The notes: generated by a model from the sequence alone, not told the origin. DNA of 64,000 bases from UMGS1532 sp045542355 (GCA_045542355.1 JAZQKX010000036.1:1-64000), one strand, 5' to 3'. Positions 1 through 9,000 are shown, counted from the first letter of the stretch. Translations and numbers: made by a program.

Positions 1-87
1 CGGAAGACTACCGGGTTGATAGGCTGCGTGTGTAAGTGTGGTGACACATTTAGCTTGGCAGTACTAATAGACCGAGGGCTTAACCTT
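1..87 (+). rRNA. 23S rRNA, 3' end (partial)
   Basis: The first ~87 nt match the conserved 3' tail of bacterial 23S rRNA: the GAAGACTACC...GTTGATAGGCTG segment, the GTGTGTAAG hairpin, CAGTACTAATAGACCGAGG and the closing GGCTTAACCTT. The gene enters from the left edge, so only the last few percent is visible. A terminator follows at about 146, and no 5S rRNA is recognisable between them. Confidence 0.93.
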
Positions 88-145
88 TTTCGCAATTCCT
101 CAATGTCCCAACATAACCTTTGTTCAGTTTTTAGGGTACGAAACC

Positions 146-179
146 AAAGCATTGCGATTTGCAATGCTTTTTATTTTTT
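146..179 (+). terminator. Rho-independent terminator of the rRNA operon
   Basis: A 10-bp stem AAAGCATTGC/GCAATGCTTT (146-155/161-170) with a 5-nt loop is followed by a T-rich tract. It lies about 60 nt after the 23S end, so the rRNA transcript probably ends here. From 180 to 330 I see no gene or clear signal. Confidence 0.85.
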
Positions 180-322
180 CTGATATTCCCAATTCAATTA
201 ATTACCCTCGAGCTTTCGGGCTTAGGTTTTTGTTTTATATTTAATAATATGTAGTTGAAAACACCAACTGTAATTAACAACACCCAACCGATGTGTTGAT
301 GTGCATTCTGTGGCATTTAGAG

Positions 323-370
323 AAAAACATACGGCTTACCCACCTTTCATTTGGTGAGTAAGCCGTTTTT
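323..370. terminator. Bidirectional terminator
   Basis: A 14-bp stem with one mismatch (331-344/353-366) is flanked by A5 on the left and T4 on the right, so it can terminate in both directions. On the minus strand it directly follows the phosphatase gene ending at 380. Confidence 0.8.
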
Positions 371-379
371 AGGTATGTA

Positions 380-1117
380 TCAATAGAGTTTATCGTGGCG
401 GGTGTCGTCGAGGAAACACTCGCAGAAGCGTCCCGAAAAGGAGGGTTCCTCGTCACCGTGGTAGAGGTGGGAAATGTCGCCGATTCCGTGGGCACGGAAG
501 TGCGCAACACCATCTCGGCGTTCCTCAGAGAAAAAGGCGGTCACAGAGCTGGGGGGAAGAAAGGTGTTCTGGGCAATCGACAGGGGAGAGCAGTTCATCA
601 GATGGGAAATCAGCTGAGCCGCCAAGCCGAAATGACAGAAAAATGCAATCACATCGTGGTTGGAATTAGTTACATCGTAAATGCAACCATTCCGCTTGTA
701 GCCGTGATGCTCCAACACCTTATCAAATTCGGCGCAGACATTGTCGTAAGCCGACGGTACACCCGAAACCTTGAATATATCCACATTCCGCCATTCGGTG
801 GGGGAGTAAAGCTCGGGATTTTCGTTCACAAATTCGGGGAGAAAATCCCAGGGAGCCTTTTTATAGCTGAGGTAGGGTAGCTGAACTAACTCGTAACTGA
901 ATTCTCTCAGCCAGTCGTGGTATGTGCAATTAAGACCGATTGCATCCAGCAGGGGTTGGGCTGTGTGTCTGGCTCTGCCAAGAGTGGAGCAATAGACGGC
1001 GGTTACATTTTCTTTTAGTAACCGAGCGGTAAGCAACTCGGCCTCTTTTTTGCCTTTTTCGGTGAGCCCGTCGATTTCGTAATCGGGGTCACAATGGCGG
1101 ATGATAAGAATTTTCAT
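380..1117 (-). CDS. Histidine phosphatase family protein (phosphoglycerate-mutase-like)
   Basis: This 245-aa protein opens with the family core strand and catalytic R7-H8 (IIRHCD, where most relatives have RHG). A second histidine lies in the FFCHFGL segment near residue 165. Known members transfer phosphate through a phospho-histidine, as sugar-phosphate phosphatases, phosphoserine phosphatases or cobalamin phosphatases; the substrate here cannot be told. The start has GAGGTG 4 nt upstream. A sigma-A promoter TTGCTT-N17-TATAAT lies at 1159-1187, and the gene ends at a strong hairpin, so it is probably monocistronic. The His-Cys after the catalytic Arg is a small deviation from the family motif. 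Confidence 0.85.
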   Translation of the reverse strand: MKILIIRHCDPDYEIDGLTEKGKKEAELLTARLLKENVTAVYCSTLGRARHTAQPLLDAIGLNCTYHDWLREFSYELVQLPYLSYKKAPWDFLPEFVNENPELYSPTEWRNVDIFKVSGVPSAYDNVCAEFDKVLEHHGYKRNGCIYDVTNSNHDVIAFFCHFGLAAQLISHLMNCSPLSIAQNTFLPPSSVTAFFSEERRDGVAHFRAHGIGDISHLYHGDEEPSFSGRFCECFLDDTRHDKLY

Positions 1118-1158
1118 TACGCACCTCGTCGGTATTCAGCTTGAATTATGTCAAAAAA

Positions 1159-1187
1159 ATTATATCATAATATCAAAAACAAAGCAA
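1159..1187 (-). promoter_or_regulatory. Sigma-A promoter of the histidine phosphatase gene
   Basis: On the minus strand -35 TTGCTT (1182-1187) and -10 TATAAT (1159-1164) are separated by exactly 17 nt, about 40 nt upstream of the start codon. Confidence 0.6.
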
Positions 1188-1217
1188 TAAAAAACCGCCC
1201 AGACAAGGCGGTTTTTG
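1188..1217. terminator. Terminator downstream of yebC
   Basis: A 9-bp stem AAAACCGCC/GGCGGTTTT (1191-1199/1207-1215) has A or T runs on both sides. On the minus strand it ends the yebC transcript, about 55 nt after the stop codon. Confidence 0.8.
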
Positions 1218-1268
1218 TAGATTTAGATAAGCTTAAATATATCTCATCGAAGAAGTTTAAAAATTAGA

Positions 1269-1997
1269 CTATTCTTCCATTTCCCAGTTGTGCCAGATTG
1301 CCTGAACGTCGTCGTTGTCCTCCAGCATTTCGATGAGTTTTTCCATATTCTTGATGGAATCGGGGTCGGTGAGCTTGGTTTCTACATTGGGAACATACTC
1401 AACCTCGGCGCTGACGAATTCGTAACCAGCTGATTCGAGCGCATCGCGGACAGCGCCCAGTTCATTGGGGTGGGTGGAGATTGTGAAGATATCGCCGTCT
1501 GCCTCAAAATCCTCGGCACCAGCTTCTAAAGCCGCTTCCATGACGGTGTCTTCATCCTTGCCCTCGGCTTCGATGTTGATGATGCCCTTGCGGTCGAACA
1601 TGAACATAACTGAGCCTGTCTGACCTAAGTTTCCGCCGAATTTATCGAAATAGTGGCGCACGTCACCTGCGGTACGGTTGCGGTTGTCAGTGAGGGTTTC
1701 CACAACTACAGCTACGCCGTTGGGACCATAGCCCTCGTAGATGATGTCTTCATAGTTATCGCCGCCTGTTTCACCTGCGGCTTTCTTGATTATCCTCTCG
1801 ATATTATCATTGGGGACGTTTGCCGCCTTAGCCTTGGCGATAACATCCTTAAGTTTTGAGTTTACATTGGGGTCGGGTCCGCCTGCCTTAACAACGATTG
1901 CCAATTCTCTGCCGATTTTGGTGAAGACCTTGGCGCGCTGCTGGTCGGTTTTCTCTTTCTTTCTTTTTATTGTGCTCCATTTGGAATGTCCTGACAT
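1269..1997 (-). CDS. yebC: YebC/PmpR/TACO1 family protein
   Basis: The 242-aa product has the family N-terminus MSGHSKWSTIKRKKEKTD and full family length. Members have been described as DNA-binding regulators and, more recently, as ribosome-associated factors that relieve stalling; which role applies here is not visible. I start at ATG 1997, because GGGAG lies 12 nt upstream there; the in-frame TTG at 2006 would leave only 3 nt of spacing. The gene has its own promoter at 2037-2065 and ends before the hairpin at 1188, so it appears monocistronic. Confidence 0.95.
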   Translation of the reverse strand: MSGHSKWSTIKRKKEKTDQQRAKVFTKIGRELAIVVKAGGPDPNVNSKLKDVIAKAKAANVPNDNIERIIKKAAGETGGDNYEDIIYEGYGPNGVAVVVETLTDNRNRTAGDVRHYFDKFGGNLGQTGSVMFMFDRKGIINIEAEGKDEDTVMEAALEAGAEDFEADGDIFTISTHPNELGAVRDALESAGYEFVSAEVEYVPNVETKLTDPDSIKNMEKLIEMLEDNDDVQAIWHNWEMEE

Positions 1998-2036
1998 AAA
2001 AATCAAAATCTCCCTTTATCTAAAATTACATTCTAA

Positions 2037-2065
2037 AGTATAACATATCGAGGCTGTATTTACAA
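2037..2065 (-). promoter_or_regulatory. Sigma-A promoter of yebC
   Basis: On the minus strand -35 TTGTAA (2060-2065), a 17-nt spacer and -10 TATACT (2037-2042) precede yebC by about 40 nt. Confidence 0.65.
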
Positions 2066-2107
2066 CAATTTTTTATTGCTTTATAAACCATTGCTAGAGA
2101 TTTATGA

Positions 2108-2136
2108 TTGACACGACCTTGAAACTTAGGTATAAT
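2108..2136 (+). promoter_or_regulatory. Sigma-A promoter of the LRR protein gene
   Basis: A near-consensus TTGACA (2108-2113), N17, TATAAT (2131-2136) faces right. It predicts a ~100-nt 5' UTR that contains a 7-codon reading frame at 2151-2174 without a clear ribosome site. Confidence 0.75.
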
Positions 2137-2246
2137 TGAAGGGTATAATAATGAATGCGTTATCAATATTTTAACAAAGGGTGCGGGGAAATCTGCCTTC
2201 TTAAAACGAGACGGATTAGTCTTATCCGCCCTATGGTGGAGATAAA

Positions 2247-3953
2247 ATGAAAAACGAAACAAGCAAAAAAAGAAATATAGACGATTTGTATGAATCCAGA
2301 CGAGAGGCTGGTTTTTACACAGGTGACGGAACCTCCCACCGACCCAAAAATGATATCACCATCCAGAGAAAGCATATTATAACCGCGGTGATACTCGTTG
2401 CCTTTGTTATTGCGGCGGTAATTGCAATGGCTTTCTATGGAAACAAACTTACCGGTCTTGAAGACAAGGTTACTGATTACACCTCAAGCGAATTAGAAGA
2501 GGAAAAGCAAAAGGAAGAAAACGCCAAGGACAAAACAGTGAGCATGAATTCCAATACTGCGCCTTGGTTTTCTGTCTCCTCTTCGGGTACGCTGTATTTT
2601 CACTCTGAAAAATTTGAGGGTAGTCACCTTATAATCCCTAAGCGTTTCAACAACAAAGCTGTGCAAAAGCTGGACGGTGAAAGCTTTTCCCGAAAAAACA
2701 AATACATTACTCAGCTTACAATCCACGAGGGACTACAAGCTATCGGAGATGGCGCTTTTTCAAGCTTTACTTCTCTTGACACCGTAAACCTTTGTGCAAC
2801 ACTGCAAAGGATTGGTGCCGACAGCTTTTCGGGAACACCCTGGTATAAAAACAATACAGATGAATTTCTTATTGTGGGCAAGGGTGTGCTTATAAAATAC
2901 GGCGGAGACGATAGCGAGATTACCATACCAGAAAATGTGGCAGTAATAGACGGCGCTGTTTTCCAAGGTGTGAATTGTAAAACTGTAATTATCCCCGACG
3001 GTACAACCTGTATCGGCGTCCGTGCCTTTAAGGATTGCACCGCAGAGGAAATAGTAATTCCTGACAGCGTACAATTTGTTGAGCGTGATGCTTTTGAAGG
3101 CTGCAACTGGCTGGAGGCAAGAGATGAGGAGTTTGTCATCGAGGGCTCAGGTATTCTCCTTAAATGCAACAGCACAGAGTCAACCGTTCGACTGCCTAAC
3201 GAGGTTGTTATGATAAGTGGCTTCGACCCCAAGGAGCAGGGTAAGGATATGACCTTGGTGCTGGGCGCAAAGGTTGCAAAAATTGCCGATTTAGAAGCAC
3301 TTGGCAATGTTAAGGCTTTTAAGGTGGATGCAAGAAACTCGGTGCTGAAAGCAAAAAGCGGAGTGCTTTATTCTGCCGACGGATCAACCCTTTACCGCTA
3401 TCCCACATACAAGGGCGGAACGACATTCTATATGAGCGACGATACCCTTAAAATTGGCAATAATGCCTTTTCGGGCTCCCAGTTAAAGACGGTTGAACTT
3501 TACGACGGGTTGCTTGTGGTGGGAAATGAAGCCTTTAAAAACTGCAAAAAACTCAGCAGTATAGACATACCCGACACCGTGACCGAGCTCGGAACCTTTG
3601 TTTTCGAGGGTTGCGAAAAGCTGTCGGATGCCACGGTTTCGGAAAGCATAAAGATTCTGCCTCACGGCACCTTTAAGAATTGCCGAAGCCTTAAGAGCGT
3701 TGCTCTGTCTGAGGGGATGTCGACCATTTCTCCCTTTAGCTTCAAGGGTTGTGAGAATCTTAAATATTTCTATGTCACCAAAAATGTGATGTTGTTAAGC
3801 GACCTTGCCTTTGAGGAGTGTGTGGAGTTCGATGTGGACGACGCAAATAAATACTACAAGGCGGAGGACGGAAAACTTAAAGAGATGGACGACGAGAACA
3901 AACAAGCAGTATCCCAGCTTATAGGAACCGAAACCGAAAAAGCACCATTTTAA
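2247..3953 (+). CDS. Membrane-anchored BspA-type leucine-rich-repeat protein
   Basis: The 568-aa protein has a charged cytoplasmic N-terminus (1-43), one hydrophobic segment (about 44-65), an acidic/lysine-rich coiled-coil-like linker (68-95) and then a long extracellular part. That part repeats the LRR_5/BspA pattern: I see IPxxVxxIGxxAFxGCxxLxxVxI-like units (e.g. IPDTVTELGTFVFEGC) from about 140 to 540. It is therefore a type II membrane protein with a surface LRR domain. BspA-like repeats commonly mediate binding to host or other surface proteins; the ligand is unknown. GGTGGAG precedes the ATG, a strong promoter lies at 2108-2136, and a terminator follows at 3992. It stands alone as a transcription unit. 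Confidence 0.85.
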   Translation: MKNETSKKRNIDDLYESRREAGFYTGDGTSHRPKNDITIQRKHIITAVILVAFVIAAVIAMAFYGNKLTGLEDKVTDYTSSELEEEKQKEENAKDKTVSMNSNTAPWFSVSSSGTLYFHSEKFEGSHLIIPKRFNNKAVQKLDGESFSRKNKYITQLTIHEGLQAIGDGAFSSFTSLDTVNLCATLQRIGADSFSGTPWYKNNTDEFLIVGKGVLIKYGGDDSEITIPENVAVIDGAVFQGVNCKTVIIPDGTTCIGVRAFKDCTAEEIVIPDSVQFVERDAFEGCNWLEARDEEFVIEGSGILLKCNSTESTVRLPNEVVMISGFDPKEQGKDMTLVLGAKVAKIADLEALGNVKAFKVDARNSVLKAKSGVLYSADGSTLYRYPTYKGGTTFYMSDDTLKIGNNAFSGSQLKTVELYDGLLVVGNEAFKNCKKLSSIDIPDTVTELGTFVFEGCEKLSDATVSESIKILPHGTFKNCRSLKSVALSEGMSTISPFSFKGCENLKYFYVTKNVMLLSDLAFEECVEFDVDDANKYYKAEDGKLKEMDDENKQAVSQLIGTETEKAPF

Positions 3954-3991
3954 TTATAAAACAGAATTGTATTCGTACTCTTAAATAAAGT

Positions 3992-4026
3992 AAAAAGGAT
4001 GTGTAGAAATTCTACACATCCTTTTT
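3992..4026. terminator. Bidirectional terminator between convergent genes
   Basis: A near-perfect 35-nt palindrome with 17-nt arms starts with A5 and ends with T5. It separates the convergent LRR protein and hydrolase genes and can serve both. Confidence 0.9.
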
Positions 4027-4041
4027 GTCTAACATCTCACA

Positions 4042-4974
4042 TCAGATACATTTTTCAATAAAGCTTTTGAGGGTGGCTTTACACCGTTCTTCTTCAATAA
4101 GGTAGCTCATTCCGTGTCCTGCTCCGCGAACAATGAGCAGTTCCTTGGGGGAGACACAGGTGGCGTAGTTTCTCATGGTCATTTCACAGGGAACAAAATC
4201 GTCATGTGTACCGTGGATAAAGAGAATCGGCTTATCGCAGACCTGCATTGCGTTGAGGGTGTTACCATCTTTCAAATCAAAACCTGCAAATATTCTGCAG
4301 AAGAAGTTGATACAATCCACAATAAAAGAGGGGATATGGCGGTTGATACCCTTGGTGGTAAGTTTTACAATATCGTAACCGCTGACAAAACCGCAGTCGG
4401 CAATTATGCCCTTGACCTGCTTGGGCAACCCTAGTTCGGTTGCCATAAGCACCGTGGCGGCACCCATGGACATTCCACTTAAAAATATTTTGCACTTGGT
4501 ACCATTGCGACGGATAACTTCGTTTACCCAATCTCGGCAGTCGTATTTTTCAAAGGCGCCGTAGGTAATGTATCTGCCCTCGCTATTTCCGTGACACCGC
4601 TGGTCACAGAGGAGAATGTTGAAGCCCAGCTCCATATAGTAGGGCAGGGCTATGCCGAAATCTCCCCGCCAATGGGAGCGGTAGCCATGCATGAGGATTA
4701 TGGTGCGGGTAGAGTTTTGATTGATATAATTCCCCTGGAGCCTGAGTCCGTCAAAGCTCTGGATTTCCCAAGGCTCTGTGGTGAGACCGTCCAGCATTTG
4801 ACCCGCCGTTTCGAAACGGTCACGGTAGGGGTAAAGAGGACTGCCCGAGGGGATTTCGTCGCGGGTCCTGTCGATGTTTCGGCTTCTCACACAGGCTATG
4901 CGAAAGCAGACATAGCAGAGCAATACAAAAAGCAAAATAAGAGTCAGAAAGGCAAGAACTAAAACTAAGCGCAA
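4042..4974 (-). CDS. Alpha/beta hydrolase, membrane-anchored
   Basis: The 310-aa protein starts with one transmembrane segment (about 3-24) and continues as an alpha/beta hydrolase: oxyanion region LMHGYRSHW (94-102), nucleophile elbow GMSMG with Ser169, an acidic residue in THDDF (about Asp258) and His287 in GAGHGMS. The catalytic triad is thus complete. It resembles the uncharacterised YqkD/FrsA-like serine hydrolases; the substrate is unknown. The start appears to be TTG at 4974 with AAGG about 9 nt upstream. It precedes no other gene on its strand before the bidirectional terminator. Confidence 0.85.
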   Translation of the reverse strand: MRLVLVLAFLTLILLFVLLCYVCFRIACVRSRNIDRTRDEIPSGSPLYPYRDRFETAGQMLDGLTTEPWEIQSFDGLRLQGNYINQNSTRTIILMHGYRSHWRGDFGIALPYYMELGFNILLCDQRCHGNSEGRYITYGAFEKYDCRDWVNEVIRRNGTKCKIFLSGMSMGAATVLMATELGLPKQVKGIIADCGFVSGYDIVKLTTKGINRHIPSFIVDCINFFCRIFAGFDLKDGNTLNAMQVCDKPILFIHGTHDDFVPCEMTMRNYATCVSPKELLIVRGAGHGMSYLIEEERCKATLKSFIEKCI

Positions 4975-5002
4975 AAAATCACAACCTTATGTCTTAACTT
5001 AA

Positions 5003-5581
5003 TTACATAATATTAATAAGTTTGCCCAGATATCCCGCGGCAATACCTAAACCCGCCGAAATAAGAATAAGATATATGGGGTGAAGCTTCTTTTTCTGAA
5101 GCAGGAAAGCCAGTGCGAAAATCACCGCCGAAACGCCGATGATATAGTAGGCTTTCGGGGAGAAGTCCCAACCTGTGGGGAGGAAAACAGTGCAGAAAAC
5201 ATCCAGCACCGCCGCGGCGATAAGTCCCACAACGCAGGGACGGAGACCTGTCATACATCCAGCCACGATTTTGTTGGTTTTAAAAGCCTCGTAGATTCTC
5301 GATACAATAAGAATAACGATGAAAGAGGGGAGCACCACACCGAGAGTGGCGCAAACCGAGCCGAAAATGCCTCCCATTTCCGCGCCCACGTAGGTGGAGA
5401 TGTTCACGGCAAAGGGGCCTGGGGTGGATTCGCTGACGGCTATAAAATTGACTATTTGCTCCTCAGCCATCCAGCCGTTTTTGATGACCGCCTCCTGTAT
5501 AAAGGGGAGCATTGCGTAACCGCCGCCAAAGGTGAAAAGTCCGATTTTAAAGAAGGTGAGAAAAAGCTCTAAATAAATCAT
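5003..5581 (-). CDS. Chromate transporter family protein, second half-size subunit
   Basis: The 192-aa hydrophobic protein carries the CHR-domain signatures FKIGLFTFGGGYAMLPF near residue 11 and ESTPGPFAVN near residue 52, with about six predicted membrane segments. It is a short-chain CHR protein, which normally pairs with a homologue to make one transporter. It overlaps the upstream paralogue (5578-6147) by 4 nt, which indicates translational coupling. Anaerobes often carry such pairs without chromate exposure, so the physiological anion may differ from chromate. Confidence 0.9.
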   Translation of the reverse strand: MIYLELFLTFFKIGLFTFGGGYAMLPFIQEAVIKNGWMAEEQIVNFIAVSESTPGPFAVNISTYVGAEMGGIFGSVCATLGVVLPSFIVILIVSRIYEAFKTNKIVAGCMTGLRPCVVGLIAAAVLDVFCTVFLPTGWDFSPKAYYIIGVSAVIFALAFLLQKKKLHPIYLILISAGLGIAAGYLGKLINIM

Positions 5582-6147
5582 TTTTCTGCCCTCCTTGTGG
5601 AGATAAGACTATGAATCAGACCCCAGAGAGAGCAACCGATGATTACGTATAAAACGCTGATGTCAAGGAATGCGCCCACCACGGCAACCATGAGAAATGC
5701 CGCCGCCATAACGATGTATGCAAAAAGGGATTTCTTGCAGGATTTATACATAGAAATGAGGGCTTTAAGGAGCAGGGCTAAAACACCTGCGCGGATGCCC
5801 ATAAAGGCAAACTGCACCGCCTCAATTTGTTGAAATTCTCTCAAAACCGCCGAAATAGTGAAGATGATAATAAAAGAGGGGAGCACTACACCGAGGGTGG
5901 AAAGGGTTGCCCCCAAAACACCGCCGATACGGTTGCCGATAAAGGTTGCCATGTTGATGGCAATGGGACCTGGGGTGGACTCCGACAGGGCGATGATATC
6001 TAAAATATCCTCGTCACCAATCCAGCCGTGCTTTTCGGTGATTTCCCGCTTGATGAGGGGAATCATGGCATAGCCGCCGCCAAATGTGAAAAGACCTATT
6101 TTAAAAAATGTTATGAAAAGAATGAGCAGTTTTTTAGATTTTTCCAT
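5578..6147 (-). CDS. Chromate transporter family protein, first half-size subunit
   Basis: The 189-aa protein has the same CHR architecture as its downstream neighbour (FKIGLFTFGGGYAMIPL, ESTPGPIAIN) and the two are clear paralogues. GGAG lies 5 nt before the ATG. The coupled pair probably forms the heterodimeric form of the transporter, with opposite membrane topology known for short-chain CHR pairs. It lies 26 nt after a HAD gene on the same strand, so all three may be co-transcribed. Confidence 0.9.
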   Translation of the reverse strand: MEKSKKLLILFITFFKIGLFTFGGGYAMIPLIKREITEKHGWIGDEDILDIIALSESTPGPIAINMATFIGNRIGGVLGATLSTLGVVLPSFIIIFTISAVLREFQQIEAVQFAFMGIRAGVLALLLKALISMYKSCKKSLFAYIVMAAAFLMVAVVGAFLDISVLYVIIGCSLWGLIHSLISTRRAEK

Positions 6148-6173
6148 GTTTACTCCTATATCATATTGGGGTG

Positions 6174-6836
6174 TTACAGTCTTTTATTTATTTTATATGT
6201 TTCGCAAAGCTCCGAAAGAGATTCACACACAAGGTCACACACCGGTTTTAAATCTTCGCGACGGAAGTGGTCGTAGACACCGATTGTGCGAATCCCCAAC
6301 CGCCTAGCGGTTCTGTGGGCATAAGCCGCGTCGTCTATCAGCACGGCGTTTTTTGGAAGGCACCAAAGTCTCTGCAATGCCCACACAAACATGGGGCGGT
6401 GGAACTTACCGCCCTTTACCTTTTCGGGGGTGAGGATAAAGCGGAAGTATTTTGTGAGTCCGTGACGCTTTAGCGCCGCCCTTGCCGCAAATTCGGGGGT
6501 GGCGGTAAGGAGACACATCTTGACTCCGTCGGCATACAGCAACTCTAAAAGCTCATGAGCATAGGGCAGAAGCTGACTATCGGTTTCATAGAAATTCTTG
6601 AGTTGGTACATCGCATCAAGACGGCGGTTTATCCTTACGCCGTAATGCTCATTAATATATTTAATTGCGCCATTTAAGGAAAGCTTTCCTATTGCCTTTT
6701 GATCGTCGGGTGTGAGAAATATGCTGTCACCTGTGCGACGGCGGTAGTTTTCGCAAACCTTATATTTAAGGCCCGACCAGAACTCCATTGAATCTATAAG
6801 AGTCCCGTCCATATCGAACATTATGCATTGTTTCAT
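6174..6836 (-). CDS. HAD-superfamily hydrolase (beta-phosphoglucomutase-like)
   Basis: The 220-aa protein starts with the catalytic HAD motif FDMDGTLIDS (Asp8, Asp10), has a four-helix-type cap domain (about 15-90), motif II in LLTATPEF, motif III lysine in TPEKVKGGKF and acidic motif IV in VLIDDAAYA. This is the subclass of small-molecule phosphatases and phosphomutases; the substrate is unknown. I place the start at ATG 6836 because GGAG lies 6 nt upstream; an ATG eight codons earlier has no ribosome site. It is likely first in an operon with the chromate-type transporter pair. Confidence 0.85.
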   Translation of the reverse strand: MKQCIMFDMDGTLIDSMEFWSGLKYKVCENYRRRTGDSIFLTPDDQKAIGKLSLNGAIKYINEHYGVRINRRLDAMYQLKNFYETDSQLLPYAHELLELLYADGVKMCLLTATPEFAARAALKRHGLTKYFRFILTPEKVKGGKFHRPMFVWALQRLWCLPKNAVLIDDAAYAHRTARRLGIRTIGVYDHFRREDLKPVCDLVCESLSELCETYKINKRL

Positions 6837-6859
6837 AAAAAACTCCGTTTTTTTATACA

Positions 6860-6985
6860 TTAGATATTAGACATTAGATAGTAGACGCATAGGTGTTCGC
6901 TGTGCGAACAAATATATATCCGATCCGCATCACGGCGCACATACAAGTCTATCATCTATTATCTAAAATCTAACATCTAATATAC
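6860..6985. repeat. Dispersed heptamer/hairpin element, copy 1
   Basis: Tandem heptamers of the form TTAGAYA (6860-6887) and their inverted counterpart TAAYATC (about 6953-6985) flank a core hairpin GTGTTCGC-TGT-GCGAACA (6893-6910). Related arrays occur at 10611, 28230, 34901 and 53368. The copy lies in the leader of the HAD gene and has no coding potential. Confidence 0.6.
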
Positions 6986-7108
6986 CACTTTTTCCCGAAA
7001 AAGTAAACTCCCATTACATATTTTGCTGTAAACTGCACAGAATAAACACCGAAACAATTAACAATTGAATATAATTTGTTAAAATTTAGTCAAATCGGCA
7101 AAATATAC

Positions 7109-7137
7109 TTGAAAAAACCCTTGTAAAAATATATAAT
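7109..7137 (+). promoter_or_regulatory. Sigma-A promoter of pckG
   Basis: TTGAAA (7109-7114), N17, TATAAT (7132-7137) lies about 50 nt upstream of the start codon. The stretch 6986-7108 is AT-rich with nothing else recognisable. Confidence 0.8.
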
Positions 7138-7185
7138 AAATTTGTAAAACCCAAAATAGTATTTTTTGGAAAAGGAGTAAATCAA

Positions 7186-8964
7186 ATGACACAAAACAAA
7201 TCCGTACTTAAATGGCTGGATGAAATCAAGGAGCTTGTGACCCCCGACAATGTTGTCTGGCTCACAGGTGACGAGGAGCAGTTGGAAGAGCTCCGCCGTG
7301 AGGCTTGTGCCACAGGCGAAATGATAAAGCTCAACGAGGAAAAGCTCCCCGGCTGTTATTACCACAGAACAAACCCCAACGACGTTGCCCGTGTTGAGGA
7401 CCGTACCTTTATCTGTACAACAGACAAGGAAGACGCTGGTCCTACCAACAACTGGTGCGACCCCGCTGAAATGTACAAAAAGCTCTACGACATCGCTCGC
7501 GGAAGCTACAAGGGCAGAACCATGTATATCATTCCTTTCTCCATGGGACCCATAGGCTCTCCTCTTGCAAAAATCGGTATCGAAGTAACTGACTCTATCT
7601 ATGTTGTTCTCAACATGCACATCATGACCCGTATCGGCACAAAGGTGCTGGAAGTTCTGGGCGACAGCGACGATTGGGTACGTTGCTTCCACGCAAAATG
7701 CGACATCGACCCCGAAAAGAGATACATCTGTCAGTTCCCCGAGGATAACACCATTATCTCTGTTAACTCAGGCTACGGCGGTAACGTTCTTCTCGGTAAG
7801 AAGTGCTTTGCTCTCCGTATTGCTTCCTATCAGGGCTGGAAAGAGGGCTGGATGGCTGAGCACATGCTCATCCTCGGCATTGAGAATCCTCAGGGTGAGA
7901 TTAAATACGTTGCAGCGGCTTTCCCCTCTGCTTGCGGTAAGACCAACCTCGCTATGATGATTCCTCCCCAGTATCTTCAGGATAAGGGCTATAAGGTTTG
8001 GACAGTTGGCGACGACATCGCTTGGATGCGAATCGGTAAGGATGGCAGACTCTACGCCATAAACCCCGAAAACGGCTTCTTCGGTGTTGCCCCCGGCACC
8101 AATGCCAAGTCCAACTTCAACGCTTTGGCTTCAACAACTAAGGATACCATTTTCACCAACGTTTGCATCAACGATGATGACAACACCGTTTGGTGGGAGG
8201 GGCTCAATAAGGACCTGCCCCAGAACGCTACCGACTGGCTCGGCAACAAATGGGATGCTTCCAAGTTCGACAAGGCCGACAAATCCACCTACGCCGCCAA
8301 CCCCAACTCCCGTTTCACCGCTCCTGCTAAGAACTGCCCCTGCATTTCTGAGGAGTTTGACAAGGGTGAGGGTGTGCCGATTTCCGCTATCATCTTCGGC
8401 GGACGTCGTGCAAAGTGCGCTCCTCTGGTTTACCAGTCAAAGGATTGGGTTAACGGTGTATTCGTAGGCTCTGCTATGGCTTCCGAAACCACCGCCGCCG
8501 CTGCCGGTGCAGTTGGTGTTGTTCGCCGCGACCCCATGGCTATGCTTCCTTTCTGTGGCTACCACATGGGCGACTACTTCAAGCATTGGCTCGAAATGGG
8601 CAAAAAGCTTGGCGACAAGGCTCCCAAAATCTTCAACGTTAACTGGTTCCGTACCGACGACGAAGGCAACTTCATCTGGCCCGGATTCGGTGACAACTGC
8701 CGTGTTCTTAACTGGATTGTTGACCGTTGCGAGGGCAAGGCTGACGCTACCGAAACCGCTATCGGTTATGTTCCCAAGGCTGAGGACATCGACCTTACCG
8801 ACCTTGATTTCGATATCGAGACTCTGAAATCTATCCTTGAGGTTGATAAGGACGTATGGACAAAGGAAGCCGAGGAAATCGAAGAGCACTACAAGAAGTT
8901 TGGCACAAGACTTCCCGCCGAGCTCCGCGAGCAGCTTGAGAATCTTAAGAAGAATCTTGCATAA
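7186..8964 (+). CDS. pckG: Phosphoenolpyruvate carboxykinase (GTP)
   Basis: The 592-aa protein interconverts oxaloacetate + GTP with PEP + CO2 + GDP. Family landmarks are present: the kinase-1a P-loop FPSACGKTN (246-254) with the reactive Cys250, the Mg/Mn-binding DDIAW segment, and FGGRRAKCAPLVYQ characteristic of the GTP-dependent class. Length fits (about 590-620). In a fermentative anaerobe it may run in the CO2-fixing direction as well as in gluconeogenesis. AAAGGAG precedes the ATG, with a strong promoter upstream and a strong terminator downstream, so the gene is monocistronic. Its codon use is heavily biased towards C-ending codons, as in highly expressed genes. Confidence 0.97.
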   Translation: MTQNKSVLKWLDEIKELVTPDNVVWLTGDEEQLEELRREACATGEMIKLNEEKLPGCYYHRTNPNDVARVEDRTFICTTDKEDAGPTNNWCDPAEMYKKLYDIARGSYKGRTMYIIPFSMGPIGSPLAKIGIEVTDSIYVVLNMHIMTRIGTKVLEVLGDSDDWVRCFHAKCDIDPEKRYICQFPEDNTIISVNSGYGGNVLLGKKCFALRIASYQGWKEGWMAEHMLILGIENPQGEIKYVAAAFPSACGKTNLAMMIPPQYLQDKGYKVWTVGDDIAWMRIGKDGRLYAINPENGFFGVAPGTNAKSNFNALASTTKDTIFTNVCINDDDNTVWWEGLNKDLPQNATDWLGNKWDASKFDKADKSTYAANPNSRFTAPAKNCPCISEEFDKGEGVPISAIIFGGRRAKCAPLVYQSKDWVNGVFVGSAMASETTAAAAGAVGVVRRDPMAMLPFCGYHMGDYFKHWLEMGKKLGDKAPKIFNVNWFRTDDEGNFIWPGFGDNCRVLNWIVDRCEGKADATETAIGYVPKAEDIDLTDLDFDIETLKSILEVDKDVWTKEAEEIEEHYKKFGTRLPAELREQLENLKKNLA

Positions 8965-9000
8965 TAGATTGAGTAGCTTAAAACCAACAGGTTGATTTAC

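Noticed and set aside
395..880. A 161-codon open frame on the plus strand
   Set aside because: It is antisense to the histidine phosphatase gene, has no ribosome site and shows no recognisable family.
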